Assembly (NCBI GenBank): GCA_950295325.1
Contig: OX485804.1
Span: 64,760,533 to 64,824,532, forward strand
DNA length: 64,000 bases
DNA from: Polytrichum commune
Lineage: Eukaryota; Streptophyta; Polytrichopsida; Polytrichales; Polytrichaceae
Reading direction: 5' to 3'
This document shows, piece after piece, positions 1 to 12,540 of this stretch. The notes beneath the pieces are model-generated. The model was not told the origin of the DNA. It searched no databases and saw only the letters and a list, made by a program, of their open reading frames with translations. The translations under genes were made by a program, and so were the position numbers. Every line of letters starts with the position of its first letter. Position 1 is the stretch's first letter.

Positions 1-394
1 ATATGATTAAACATAGCTCACACACCGTAAGATAAGTAATAATCTCTAAACATGTACCGATAGGACTTCCAAACATGATAGAACCAACTACACAAATTCA
101 TGGCGCTAATATTACCGATTAATATTAAAAGTAATAGTACTAGTGGTATTTTCCACTCTTTAATTTTGTGGTGGAGTCATAGATTTGTTGTTGCTCCACT
201 TGTGTTTCTAGATGACACGAAAAGACATGTTTGAAAACGTGAAAAGTGGAAAAGATTGGTTTCCGGTACTACAATGAACACCATGATATTGGATATAGGC
301 AAGACGTGACAAGTGGAGCCATGTGAAAGGGTACATGAGACACATGTTCAAGGTACATGGAGAGCTTCATAAAGCACAAAGTCTCATGTAACTT

Positions 395-860
395 ACTCTC
401 TAAGGTGGCCACCATGCAATCGTAGCTTGCCTCTACACAAGGAACCAAATCATTTATCCCAACAACCGTTCATTTAATAGAAGACTATCAAATGTGATAA
501 GATTGATTATTGTGTCCATTTGGTGACAACTCTCACTTAATAATTCGCCATTAATGGATTCCACTAGTAGATTGTAAAACACATGTTTATTGGAGCAAAT
601 TTGCAAACATGCTCTCTCTCTTTATTTATTATATAATGTGGATTTATTTAGCTCTATAAATTACATAAAATTGCAAAAGGTTTTGAAAGTGTCATTTTTA
701 GACATACTTACCTTACGGTGGCCACCGAGCAATTGAAGCTTCCATCCACATGAGGGACCAAATCATTTACCCCAACAACTCCATTGTGATATTATTTGGT
801 GACTTGTCTATGTGTTGATTGAACTAGGCCAACCAACTCTAATAGCATGCTAGGCCTTAG
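395..860. repeat. Diverged direct repeat pair
   Basis: Two related stretches of roughly 150 bp begin near 397 and 708. Both carry the order 'GGTGGCCACC', then 'GGACCAAATCATTTA' or a close form, then 'CCCAACAAC', then 'ATTTGGTGAC'. The spacing is about 311 bp and the copies are clearly diverged. No coding capacity was recognised in either. This looks like an old segmental duplication. Confidence 0.55.
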
Positions 861-3800
861 ATATTTGTTGCACATGGCAATTTTATATGAAAGACCTTGG
901 CCAAACTTTTGAATTGACAAATCTAGGAACACAATGTGGTGAGTGATGATGCAAAATCATCTTTCAACATTTATCCAAATTTCTACGCTCACCTCACATG
1001 CAACATTATAAACCCACTAGTTCGAGTCCAAAATTAATGGTCTTATATTTGTTTGTGCAACTTATGTCATATGCAAACCATCTTTGGTTCTTTTGTAGGG
1101 TTTCATAGCCGTACCCACTATGGAACCATAACAAGAAGCCAAATGTTGAAGTTAATAGTTTCACCAGACATTTTAGTGACCTTTTGATGGAAATTGTACT
1201 TAGATGGATGAAAGAAGTGTACAATGGACGGAGTTAAGTGGTTAGAACTTTAATTATGAGCTTGGAAGGCCATAGTTAGTTACACTATCATCTTCCTCCT
1301 GGCCATAAGGATGTGGGGTGAGGAAGAGCAAGACATACATTCCCGGAGACAATTTGAGCTCATTGTTGAACTCAATGGTCTAGTCTCCCTCGACATAGAG
1401 ATTGTGCGATAGTTGAATTATTCTTTGTGAGCAGAGAGCAATCGCCACATCAATTGTGGGACTGTAGTTTGTGACAAAGCATATTGTTATTTTGATTACA
1501 AGTTATACAAAGGTTGCCGAAGTCTGGTTTAGTTATTTTCTTGTTTGTGATTGAGTTATGTGGAATTGAGAACTATTGTCTTTTGTTGTGATAGCATTGG
1601 ATTGAGTTTTAGGTTATGAATGAAGTTGATTAGGTCAAAACCATGAGTCAATTTGTCCAAATATGAAAGAGTTGAGATCCATAAACATTGAGTGAAGAGG
1701 TGAGAAAATGTCTGAAGTGCATGCAAAACTAGTGTTGATCCCCGTGAGAGAAAGAACTTGTCTACAATAAAGTAGAGTGAGAACGCATTTGAAAATATAT
1801 ACTTTGAAAGATGGACAATACGATCAAACCATTGTTTGAGAGTTGGGAACACTTCAATGTAGAACAGAGAAAGGGACAAATCAAATTAATCTAAAGATGA
1901 GAAAATGAAAATATTGTAAAAGTGTCAAATGAACATTCAAAGCTTACGAGCAAATTTGAAACCATTAGCTAAGGAAGGTTTATACAAAGAGTTGCATAAA
2001 CTATTGTTGGTCAACACTTCAAGAGAAAAACTCTTAGTGACTAAGCCAAATTGTAAGCACATATGGATCCAATAGATGAAGAAAGAAGACATGATTGTTG
2101 ACCGAGAGCCATGTGATGGGGAGAAATCAAGAGTCACCAAGGATTACCCAAGAAAGGAACCACTTGAGTGCAATTAAGTCTTGTGACATACATAGGAAGC
2201 GTTTGAGAGATAGAAGTTCAAGGGTTAGTTTGAGAGAGAGGCCATTTGACGATTGTTGAAGCCCGTGGAAGGTAAAGAACATGATGGACCATGTCATTGA
2301 ATTTGTGATTATAGTTGATACAAGAACTGTACTCTTATTGGTGCATCTCTGGAAGTTGAATTTAATGAACCCTCTTACCAATTGAAGATGATGAGAATGG
2401 AATTTTGATTAGTTGAGTAATTGTGGAGATGATAGATTGAGAGTTATCATGCGCAATAGTGATTAGACAAACTTGGATTTATCAAGAAGATTTAGCCATG
2501 AGTTGTCCTAGGGTCAAGTAGGATTCTGAGATTGACAATTAGTCTAGTGACTATGATCTATGAGAGCAAAGTGTAAGCTAGCCAAATTAACTATGGTCTT
2601 GTGTGTTCTCATGGTTGTTGAGTTGTTGTTGTCGTCTTTGCAAGTTGTGCAAGGCAATTGAGACTAAAGCTTAACCTTGGTCCTTGCTATGAATTGTAGA
2701 ATTGTGAATGATTATTTTAGTACTGGAAGCAATGAATAAATTTTTTGTCTTCTATTGAAATTAACATTGACCAATTAATGAAGGAACTTGTTGTGATTTG
2801 AAGTTGCATTGGCCAATGGTTACAAAGACATTTATTACACTGAAAAGATCATGGTTATCAAAGACTATTCTTACACTTTACATTTAGGAGATGGAAACTT
2901 ACATACCATGACCAAAAAACAAGACACAATAAAACATTAAAATTGAGGTCCTAAGAGGAACCCTTGTAATTAAAGAGGAGTGAAAGGTATGTCAGTCATG
3001 TTTTTAGAGTGAAATAGCAACCCCTTTGACTAATCAATGAACCGTAATGTGACAAATGCATATTAGAGACACCAATTAAGCCTTCATTGAGAGTCTATGC
3101 CATGAGTGTTGGTTGTTTTAAGCCATAGCAATACCTGAACTATAATCTTCAAGCTTAGGTCTAGTCTTGAGTATTTGTTTAGTAAGGTATAATCATGTCA
3201 ATTGGCTTTTATTTTCGAAGATATTTTTGGGACTCTTCAGCTATATAATTTTCAATATATATATATACATGGGTTTATTTTATTATAGATGATGGTATTT
3301 TTGTTGTAACAATACCATAAATTGCATGCATGAAATTTTATTTTTACTAGTTTCATAGAAGACAACAAAGTACGAATGTGGAATATGGCACCAACCTTTT
3401 GCCAACAAGTGCTACAACCCTCCAAGTATTACAAAGATATCACAAACATTGAAACCAATAAACAAAACGAAAACAAGACAAGTTTGAAATGCTATGTTGA
3501 CCCAACATGTAGTATTGCAAAGCAACACAAGCATGCTTCTAGCCTCAAGCGTACAATCCACAACTCAATAAACCGCATGGCATTATAGCACCATACGTCC
3601 CTTAAACCCTAATTTACAAATAAATAAGGAAAAGTAGTGTCACAAGAATAGTGCATAGTATGTGAATCAACGAAGAACTTTAGAGGTTGAAAATTTGCTA
3701 ATCATCAACATTATTACTCTACAAAGTCTTCCAAACTAGCGAACTCATTAGCATGTGTCGAATATAGATTTTGAGCAAGGTTGTATATCAACGTGGATGT

Positions 3801-5190
3801 TGTACTATTGGTGTCAATGTCTACCCATACCATATCCGAACGGTCATACCTACAACCTTAAATCCCAAACCCTACATTGTAAAACGCTTTGAAAAGTCTA
3901 GAGCAACCAATGAGAAGAATCGTGGATGTGAAACCCTAGCCCCTGGTCCCACACCCATGAAAGTATCACCTAACACCTTCCAATACCCACCTTACATTAC
4001 GTACCCACCTTTATCTTATTGACATGATCCTAAGCACTTTGTATTTTCTCCCACCTATATCAATTTCAAAACATTCTACTACCTTGCAGTATCTTCCAAT
4101 TTAATACACAAAGAGGTTATCTTAATCCTCTTGTCTCAATAAGTGGTTGAGATGTATCATATTTTTTTGACAAAATAGACCCATTCCTTACTCTCACGTA
4201 GTTTCCAAGGTTTAAACTAAGTCCCCCCCCCCTCCCCCCCCAAGATCCTAACAAAGTCAACCTCAAGAGTAGCTTGGTTTTTCACACATCTAAGTTCGCC
4301 TTGTTTGAAAATTTGGCTTGTGTGGGCCACCCCCGCACAATTAAATTTTCTTTTGGTTGCATCACCCAAGCATTGCCAACGATATTGGTACTTCTCACTG
4401 CCGTTGTTTTATTGGAAACTCTCTAGACTTATTTTGTTCGACGCCCAAGGCTTGAGTATTTTGAGAGAGAATTGAGTTCGAATTGGAATTGTCATCCGAA
4501 CATGTAAATAGCGGACTCAATCTTGGATTGCAAACACCCCACAATGTTTTTTATTCATTGCATAAGAAGATCAACAACACTTCTTTATTAGTGTCTAAAG
4601 TTTCCTACAAAAGATAATTTTTTCTATTCTCTTGTCAATCCATAATGGTCTTCTTTGCTCAACATCAACCACTTTCATGAAGCATGTATATGAAAGCACA
4701 CATAAAGCCCTGGATTGGGATTAAAATGTAAGGTTTTACATAGATACAAGGTTTATCATTCTAGAGTGTTCAACATGGTTCATTTTCACTTCACACTAAC
4801 CTTGAGGTATGTGATCATGCAAAACTAGTTTTGAAATTTTCATAGTACGACATTCGGATGGATTTCATGCATTTATAAGCTCATGATCATGGATCAAGAA
4901 ATTGTTTGTAAAGTGGATCCAATTAAGACGATGAGCATGACTCGTGTTGGTGCGCACCTATGTGGATAGATACATGCACTATTATGGAACCCCATGAGGT
5001 CTAGGCAAATGTGATGAAGTAATTTTGAACAATTTGATCATAGATTTAGAATGAACATGCAACCAATGACATTTCAAGTAAAATGTTAAACGTACTCCCT
5101 TTTAGCTCGGTGTGAGATGTTTTTCCAACCCAAAAACCCTCAGACCTTTTATGATATATCTTAATGGCATGCATTTGGATGCTTGGATAT
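861..5190. other. AT-rich intergenic stretch, no gene recognised
   Basis: I see no convincing gene. Minus-strand open frames at 1556-1879, 1937-2140 and 2127-2381 follow one another closely, but their translations match no family I know and the frames are broken between them. They could be remnants of an old mobile element. A C-rich tract (ten C, one T, eight C) lies at 4223-4241. Confidence 0.4.
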
Positions 5191-5229
5191 GCTTGGGGGG
5201 GGGGGATGCATCTTAACTCGGATTATGAG

Positions 5230-5580
5230 GCTTGATAAGACAATCTTCACGGTTCATAATTAATGACCGACGAGACAATTCATTATATGATCCAATGGCC
5301 GAAAATCTATGTGGGGTTGGAAGTGCCCACAATAGGGCTATGTACCATATATATACTTGCACACCTTACATGATATACCTTAATTGCATGTATTTTAATG
5401 TGTGTGTGAGAGAGAGAGAGAGAGAGAGCTTATACATCTCAACTTCAATTTTGAAATTTGAAATGACAATCTTCATGATTCATAATTGATGAGTAGATGA
5501 TACAACCCTTGTATGATTGCACAGCTGAAATCATATGTGGACTAGGAAGTGCCCGCACTAGGGTCATATATGACATACAT
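5230..5580. repeat. Family G dispersed repeat, two adjacent copies
   Basis: Two copies of a roughly 120-bp sequence lie at about 5236-5360 and 5457-5580. They share 'GACAATCTTCA', 'TTCATAATT' and 'GGAAGTGCCC'. Related copies occur near 23612-23745, 39118-39245 and 42975-43080. A GA microsatellite at 5408-5428 separates this pair. No terminal repeats or coding sequence were recognised, so the class is unknown. Confidence 0.5.
5408..5428. repeat. GA dinucleotide microsatellite
   Basis: About ten uninterrupted GA units follow a short TG run. Confidence 0.9.
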
Positions 5581-5616
5581 TAATTGCATGAAATTGGATG
5601 ATTCGATTTGTCCAAT

Positions 5617-5984
5617 AAGGTACAAGGGTGTTATTCGGTTCTTCTTTTCTCTATCTTCTATTTATCCTATTTACACCTTCATTTGTGATGCATTAGGAAA
5701 TCTATGATGAATCATCAAGAAAAACTTGAAAATTGGACATTCCCTTCATTTAGTTATGATTATCATAAACGTACGTTTGTTGGTTCCTTAAATGAATACA
5801 TGCATCCTCCCAATTGTGTCCAATATTGAATGTGGAGTGAATAATAAAATATCAAAGACATAGTCCAATCCCCCTTAAACAAGTGGCTTTATGGTGTATG
5901 TTCCTCGATCCTCACCAGACCACACACCAGTCAAATATAGGTGTCCAATTAAAAGAAAGTAACTAAATAACACCCACACACCTT
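5617..5984 (-). mobile_element. Family A short inverted-repeat element, copy A1
   Basis: This stretch of about 368 bp starts with AAGGTACAAGGGTGTTAT and ends with the inverse of AAGGTGTGTGGGTGTTAT, so it has imperfect terminal inverted repeats of about 20 bp. Its body recurs at about 17938-18185 (partial), 18510-19133, 24911-25258, 37573-37926 and 39378-39640. No ORF is conserved, so it is a non-autonomous element. The target duplication is not clear, so the superfamily is left open. Confidence 0.6.
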
Positions 5985-6049
5985 AGAAAAAAATCAAGAG
6001 GGAGTGAGGGAGAGAGGGGGGTTATTACTGAAGGTAGATAACCCATATT

Positions 6050-6710
6050 TGGTTACTTCTCTTATTGAAACACCTAGTTTTTGAGTGGTATGTGGTTGGG
6101 TGTGGCTTCAAGAACAGATACCATAAAGGCACAAGTTTAAAAGAGATTGGAGTGTGTGCTCAAAACATGATAACTATTTTGGGCTCAATTGTATTTGGGG
6201 GGGGGGGGGACTAAATGACAATTTAGTAAACATGAAAATCTTCACTTTGATAATGAATAAGATAATCATATGAGCCTGGAAAATAAGAGAAGTTGTGGGT
6301 CCGGCCTCAACTTGGATGTGCTAACCACCTGGTGAGTAATTATTTGCATGTTTCATGAAATCCTAGGAGAAGTGGGCTAGTTGGGGAAAAGTAACCATTT
6401 AAGACCCAAATGCCTTACCCCATGTGTGGGCTACACACACTGGCGGTGGAAGAAGCTATAAGATTAGGAGACAACGTCTGCATAGAGTTTTGGGCATAAT
6501 TCAATTGGTCATGACCTCAGTGTATCCAAGTCTTGCCAACTACATCTGTCATAACATAATCCAACTGAGTATGGAGGGTGGGGGCCGGGAATATGTACAA
6601 GAATATTCAGAAACTACACTGAGTTTATTCTTTCACCAGAGTATATTCAGCTTGATAAACTCAAGTGAAGCAATACAATTGATATTTGTACAACGGAACA
6701 GTTGATATGG
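6050..6710. other. Family A fragment and unique sequence
   Basis: 6065-6240 resembles the internal part of family A (the 'AAAAGAGATTGGA' region) and ends at a run of 13 G at 6197-6209. The open frame at 6424-6705 (93 codons) matches nothing I recognise and is probably chance. Confidence 0.4.
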
Positions 6711-6860
6711 TTGACATCTTTCAGTTCATTAATGTATCAATAAAAAAAAATCATATCCTCCAAATTCTTCTAGATCGATGAGTAGTTTTCCCAAATTCTT
6801 GAACTTCGATTGGTTATTTCCCGAGCTCAACGGGTTCATCTCCAACTACACCGATTATCC
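6710..6860 (+). repeat. Family E repeat, partial copy
   Basis: It carries the family E order: 'GACATCTTTCAGTTC', a T- and A-rich middle, 'AATTCTT...AACTTC', then 'GGTTATTTCCCGAGCTCAACGGGTTCATC'-type sequence (not quoted exactly). The left part of the family is missing. Fuller copies are at 7425-7660, 21670-22490 (interrupted), 28545-28745 and 54556-54890 (interrupted). Confidence 0.5.
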
Positions 6861-7043
6861 CAACCACTATGTGCTACTATTTGGAAGATACGCATAGTGC
6901 TGCAACTATTAACGAGAATGTAATATTTTACCAGGCAAAGTCATTTGTATTCAAATACCACTTCACTGTGTAACTCCGAATAATAACCGAGGATAATCAG
7001 TATAGCAACTTGTTTGGTTCCTCCCCCCCCCCCCCTTCATTGT

Positions 7044-7135
7044 AATATGAGCGAACCAACCCATACACTCGTTCCTTGTTGAATGCCTAAACCCTTGCCT
7101 CCAAGGAACCAATATACAGGTTGGTTCGCCCCAGC
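7044..7135. mobile_element. Family F micro-MITE, copy F1 (92 bp)
   Basis: This is a nearly complete hairpin. The left arm begins GCGAACCAACC and ends GTTCCTTG; the right arm is its inverse, from CAAGGAAC to GGTTGGTTCGC, with about seven mismatches in 28 bp. It is flanked by the direct repeat CCTTCATTGT at 7034-7043 and 7136-7145. A 10-bp target duplication with such small size suggests a Mutator-like MITE. Relatives are at 19556-19647, 53984-54076 and 54771-54863. Confidence 0.75.
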
Positions 7136-7149
7136 CCTTCATTGTGGAG

Positions 7150-7410
7150 GGGGAGGGAACACCAGTTAAGTAAGTTGGCTACCAATAAGGGGGCGCCACC
7201 TGTCCCACAGGGGAGAGGCACCACTTCGGCTTGGGCAGAATGGGGCGTCTGGACATGACGAAGGCAAAAGGGAACGAGACCCTTCACTCCCGAAACTGAC
7301 ACGTGGCACATCCCCACTCGCTCTGACGCATGGGGTCCACGTCGCCACCCGTTATGGGGCCCACCCGGCGGCACGCTGCCCATTTGGCCACCCTCTCAGC
7401 CCTACAAAAT
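7150..7410. other. GC-rich patch of unknown origin
   Basis: This block is much richer in G and C than its neighbours. It contains ACACGTGGCA (a G-box-like core) near 7300, CCACGTCGCC near 7336, and an AT-rich ACAAAATATA near 7404. Overlapping minus-strand frames of 98 and 60 codons arise from the base composition and match no family. It could be a displaced promoter or CpG-rich gene fragment. Confidence 0.35.
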
Positions 7411-7424
7411 ATAGTGACCTGATT

Positions 7425-7660
7425 GAAGACTGTGTGGGAGTGCCCGGGAAGTTTTTGGGCATATATATGTAGTGGGTCAAGATCCATGTGATTCTAAACC
7501 CAACCGGTTACATGTTCACATCTTTCGGTTTTGCTTTCATTCATTTGAGGTATATTCTTCTATAGATTCCTCTAAAATGATTGGTAATTCTCCTAAAGTC
7601 TCCAACTTCAACCGGTTGTTTCTCAAACTCAACCGGTTCATTTGCAACTAACCGCCGGTG
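7425..7660 (+). repeat. Family E repeat, uninterrupted copy
   Basis: This is one of the fuller copies. It runs from 'TTTTTGGGCATA' through 'CCCAACCGGTTACATG', 'ACATCTTTCGGTTTT', 'ATAGATTCCTC', then 'CTCAACCGGTTCATTTGCAA'. It has no insertion at the sites used by family B and F elements in other copies, so it helps define the unoccupied target. Confidence 0.6.
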
Positions 7661-7789
7661 CTTCCCGAGCCCTTGGTGTGTGGCCCTATTGTGGGGGCAG
7701 TTTCGCATTTACAGCCAATTCGGCTAGGGCTAGATGCGTGCCTTGTTGACCTGGGCCCCATCACTATTACCCGAGGTGAGACCGCAAGC

Positions 7790-8244
7790 AAGTCTCCTAT
7801 AGCGTGTAAATGGGCTAAAATTAGCCAAAAATATAAGAATTGGAGCCTTTGGCGAGGCATAGTTTGAAGCCTCCAAAGGCCAAGCCCAAAGTCCAAACCT
7901 TTGGAGAGAGAAAGAGAGAGAGAGAGAGAGAGCATCCCACTTTATTCCCTGTCCAAAATGACCCCTCCAATCTAACAACCAAGATCTTGTCAAAAAAAAA
8001 AAAAAAATCATGAAAAAAAGATCGATAGCCTCTCGACCATAGTTTGGGTTTTCATTCTTGCCCGACCCAAACTTCTTTTAAGAGTCCGTCGCCTTGGTCA
8101 AAAAGTACTGCCATGTAGGCATTTTGGAGAACGACGGCCTTTGGCCTCTAGTGTGAAAGGCCGAGAGGCCGAATCCTTGGTTTCTTGCAATATGATTGGT
8201 GGGAATTGACAGCCTCTCAACCTTCGGCCATAGCGTGAAGCGAC
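7790..8244 (+). mobile_element. Family B MITE, left-truncated copy
   Basis: The sequence from 'GGGCTAAAATTAGCC' onward matches the family B copies at 21768-22325 and 48450-48953. It includes 'GGAGCCTTTGGCGAGGCATAG', 'CCTCCAAAGGCCAAGCCC', 'GGCCTCTCGACCATAG' and the right end 'CATAGCGTGAAGCGACCC' (all partial quotes). The left terminal repeat is absent. A GA microsatellite has expanded at 7904-7932. Frames in it are not genes. Confidence 0.6.
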
Positions 8245-8261
8245 CCTTGGTGATGGTATTT

Positions 8262-8780
8262 GGAATGAGTCAAAAGCTTGGCCTTTATCTTTAAGGAGTT
8301 AGGTATAGTTCACTCAAATAAAAACCATACTCTTACTCAAATTAAGAGTAAAACCTCTCTTATTACCTTGAACATTGCATATGTTATGATATAGTTGGGT
8401 GAGTTTTTGCTTTATATTTAAGGTGCAGATGAGACTTGTACTAGGTCATGGGAACTCACAATTGCATGCAATTGTCACATAACTTGCGATTTTAAGTAAG
8501 CATGGCGCATTCCCCTTGGTACGCAAGATAATGCTTGGCACGTGGGGGAGGCGAGGCTCAGGATCACACAATTGTCGTGAGCACAATAAATTTTGGTGTG
8601 TCAAAAGCATGTGATTGTTGTGAATTGAAGAGGAGGAAGTGAAACGTAAATACATGACATATGGAGTTGTTGAGTTGACTTGACCCCAATTGCATCGCCA
8701 TCGCCACTTGCCCCTTAGAAGCTACAAACAAGCAATTAGAGCTTGAATTAGACTTTGCAAAATGGTTCTAAATGGACACG
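8262..8780. other. No gene recognised
   Basis: I see nothing recognisable in this AT-rich stretch. A minus-strand frame at 8446-8655 matches no known family. Confidence 0.4.
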
Positions 8781-8942
8781 AACTCATAACATTATTCATA
8801 TCCATAACAATGTTTTGTGGGATTGACAATATTCTATGAAATACTCTCGAATTTTTACATATCGATTAAATATGAAGAATATTTTATGGAATATTGTTAG
8901 TCCCACAAAACATTGTTTTGGATCTAAATAATGTCATGCTAA
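8781..8942. mobile_element. Long inverted repeat (hairpin) element
   Basis: Two arms of about 75 bp are inverted copies. The left arm contains CATTATTCATATCC, CAATGTTTTGTGGGA and ACAATATTC; the right arm contains the inverses (GAATATTGT, TCCCACAAAACATTG and GGATCTAAATAATG). The loop, about 8850-8875, is AT-rich. It has no coding content. It looks like a small MITE and would fold into a long double-stranded RNA if transcribed. Confidence 0.65.
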
Positions 8943-8960
8943 GCTAAATTGCTTGCACAA

Positions 8961-9916
8961 TCATTGTTTACTGCCATAGCACAAAATTACTAATAGAGAG
9001 CTAAGGCTCGAGGAACTACTAATCTGGGATTGAAAGAGCAACAAGTCACTGTCACTAAGTGTCAATGAGCAAGAAGGGAGTTTGGTGAGGTGGAGGGCCA
9101 AATGTAGGTAAGATAACAACACCTCAAACCGAGGTTTAAGGTATTTGGGATACATGTCGTAGCCGTATGAACCTTAAAAATAATTTCCCATGTAGGAAAA
9201 AAACCAAGTGTATTACAATCTTTTTTTTTTAAAATCCCCAATACTGAAATAAATACAAAAGTTTAAAGTGAAAATTGTGTTGGCACCCAAGTTTTTAGGA
9301 GGCCTAGCTTAGCATGGCGATTGCGATGGGCTTGTAGAATGAGACATGGGTGATGTGATTTGGTTGCGCCATGAAGGTGAGAGACGAAGTGGAGGTGGTT
9401 GAAGGAGAGGTGGCGCATTTAAGAGCACTTTGGCTATCCACTTCATGATTGGGTCACCAAATCTAGATATTCCCGTAAAAATGATTAGGGCACAGGTGGC
9501 GATACCCTGCCCCCGGTTATAAGCTTATGGCAAAACTTCCCTTTAACTCCTTTATAATTCAAAGAAGGCATGTAGAAAACATGGTTTTTGATTAAAAAAA
9601 ACGCATGCAAAAATTCGCCAACTAAACTGTCACTCGTAGGCACTCCAATTATGTTCAATATAGAACATAAAATGGTGTGTATAATTGAGGATATTGTCAA
9701 ACATTTTAGTGATATGTGTCTTTTTGGTGTCCATTCATTACTACAAACCTTGCCATCATGCCACTCAAACATAGGGAAGAGTGACCATGTACGGTCCTCG
9801 TACACTACCGTGGTTTGGGGCCATGATGTAAAATGAAAATGCTCCATTCCTTCAAGGTTTGTTAATTTGTATTCTTTAGGGAATACATCACTTCTTTAAT
9901 GTCATGATTTGGGTTT

Positions 9917-9956
<40 letters not shown>

Positions 9957-11230
9957 CATTGTTGTCGTCATGGGTTCCTTTTGCTAAATCTTTGTGGCAT
10001 GGGTGAGGGGATACTAGCGCTAATTAATAAAGTTATGATAGGACCAAGATACTAAAACCCTAACTTACCAATGTCTACATAAACCATATTAAAATTAATG
10101 CATCACCAACCTTGCATTGATGGGGCCTAAAGTTCACATCATCTAACATGGCTTTTGTTTCCCATCATCCGAGTGCAGTAAGAACGTGCCCCCTATAAGT
10201 TTGTTATTCATTTTCCCCTTATTTAAGTTCACTAAACTATTTTGAAACATTTAATCCCATATTAGGTGTTAAATCAACCAAACTATTGATCCTCACGTTT
10301 TAGATAGTAAGTCACTGTTTCAATCTTCCCGTTGGTAGATGTTGTGAATGTTTATTCATATAAGAGCAACTCTTATTACAATGCTTTGGGATCAAAAGGT
10401 ATAACATTACTCAACTCCTTGTTGCATTATGTGGGACTAGGTATCGGGTGAGCAAGTTTCTCCTCTAATTTTAGGATTCCTTGTTTATGAGAAGCACTCA
10501 TGTTTTGTACTATAGAGTTTCGACAAGCGACTATAAATTATAATAGCTTTTAAGTCGTAGCCTTTTTCTTTGGAATGAGACCATGATTGCTAAGTAGTGT
10601 TATGGGGTGGTGCCACCAACCCTACAAGTTGGGCACCTAATTTGACACTAGCACATCTAATTAATCATCCTTAGGTCTCTAACCCTAGCCAAAGTTACCT
10701 TTCTTTGGGGCCCATGATAGTGGAGGTTAGTGCCAGTCACCCAAAGTTTCTTAGTAGTGAGAGGGCATAAGTCATCATATACAAATGTGAATTGTACTTG
10801 AAGCAACCATTGACACCACCACAACACACGATCATTGTTGCCTACCGCACATTGTATCATGGACTTGCCATTGAAACTTGACGATGGACAAGTATTCCTA
10901 TCTCTAGAGATGCTAGACTATGTCACTTTTGCTCATAAAATGTAGTTGAAAATGAGACACATTTTGTTGTTGGAATATCCTCTATATAACCCCACTAGAG
11001 ATAAGTTTCCATCACTTGAGAATGTAGACCTAGGGAGCCTCAAGTCTTTCTTTCAACTGGACCATCAAGTTGACACCAACCTCTATCTCACGGAGGCTAC
11101 TACACTATGGCACTCTAGAGAATTAGCCGGTTTGAAACCATCATGTTGTATGTTTAGTCCCATTAGCCTTTTTAGCTTCCCATACTTCAAAATCAATTTC
11201 ATTTCATATAGTCTGCATGCCATAAGTTAG
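8961..11230. other. No gene recognised
   Basis: Open frames at 9485-9847, 9588-9836, 10657-10860 and 10946-11230 overlap or conflict and match no family I know. A TTG trinucleotide microsatellite lies at 9917-9955. Confidence 0.4.
9917..9955. repeat. TTG trinucleotide microsatellite
   Basis: Thirteen perfect TTG units. Confidence 0.92.
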
Positions 11231-11234
11231 TACA

Positions 11235-11613
11235 TATATTATATAACATTTAGTGTCACGAATTCCATTTGTCTTGCTCAATACTAATTGCAAACCGCCT
11301 ATGTAGTGTCACCAACACTAAATGTAACCCTGACGTTATTTGTCATTCCTTTAAATAAAAAATGGACATCATAGATGTACAATGTTATAATTACTATCAC
11401 TTACTAAGTGGATTTTTTCATTAAAAAATCAATCATCCATACAAATAATTCATTACATAAATATAAGGATACAAAGTACACCAAAAAGTAGATGAACTAA
11501 AAGTATAGTAAAATGACAAGTACATGTAAACTCATTCATAAGAAGTGTCATTAGATAATACACCACAATGACATAAAATACAATATGACGTTATATACAA
11601 TATTTAGTGTAGG
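11235..11613. mobile_element. Family H inverted-repeat element, copy H1
   Basis: One of three related stretches of about 370-400 bp (also 49480-49848 and 51105-51505). They share 'TAGTGTCACCAACACTAAAT', 'TTATTTGTCATTCCTT' and 'AAGTGTCATTAGA' in order. The two ends are imperfect inverse copies around 'ATATTTAGTGT'. No coding capacity is visible. The superfamily is uncertain. Confidence 0.55.
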
Positions 11614-11639
11614 TCAAGCGTAGTAGCCCACAATCGGAA

Positions 11640-12540
11640 ACATCATCGTGGCCCACCGGACAAAGCATTTCCAAAACTTTATTAAACAATACTGGTTAGT
11701 TAGCCACAGGAAGTGTGTGAGGCGGGGGTAAGTGATGGGGGTCGTCATAAAGCATCTGCTGCATAAGCTCCATGTGTACGTATATTTAGGTGAGTTGCCA
11801 AGCCTGTTTGGTGGGGACTACACTCGAGGTTTTGCATGCACTCGGCAAGTGGTGAAATCATGGGGCGTTTCTTAACTCTTCGTGATGAACTCTTAAGTTA
11901 GAGTAGAGGCATCCATAACGGATCATTCAAGAGATTATGCGCCATATTTGGAGAAGGGGAAGGCTGTGTCACTGAGGCAGTGTGAATGGAGGGTGTGTGG
12001 TAGTGGGCAGACCGCATCCAAGCCATCCAATCATAGAGAATCATCCTGTGGTTTACGAAACTGCTCCAGGGAACTCCATTGGGAACTTAGGAAATTAGTT
12101 GGGAACTTTCAAAATCTGACACAAATGATCTCATTCAACCGGGTGAATTTCATATGATTTCAATGTTGGTCATCAAAAAGGGCTTGGAGTTGATGGCTAG
12201 TACCCTTGGTTCTACCTTTCAGAAGAAAGAGGTAGGAGTTTGACTCCCCCCCCCCCCGGTTGGCATCATCTCCTCTGCAAGTCCTTTTAATGAAGGATTG
12301 AGTTTGAAAAATTTAATTCAAGATTCGTGAGTGGATGGAGGTGGAGATTTCGTCCAACGTGAAGTTTTTCAAGCTCTACCCGAGGGGAAGAGAAGCCAAA
12401 AGTTGGGGTAGGATAGGAGCCTTTAGATATGTCAGATCACAATCGACGGTTGAGATCTTTCTAGCCCTCGACTTTGTATGGTTGGAATCTAATTACTTTA
12501 AGAATTCAATAAATAATGTAGAATTACTTGAAATCTAAAT
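11640..12540. other. No gene recognised
   Basis: Frames at 11948-12157 and 12335-12538 are short and match no family. A run of 12 C lies at 12246-12257. Confidence 0.4.

Noticed and set aside
1556-2381. Chain of minus-strand frames as a retrotransposon polyprotein
   Set aside because: No reverse transcriptase, integrase, protease or zinc-knuckle motif was found, and no long terminal repeats were seen.
7671-8253. CCCTTGGTG direct repeat as a 9-bp target duplication around the family B copy
   Set aside because: Intact family B copies duplicate TAA, and this copy lacks its left terminus, so the 9-bp match is probably chance.
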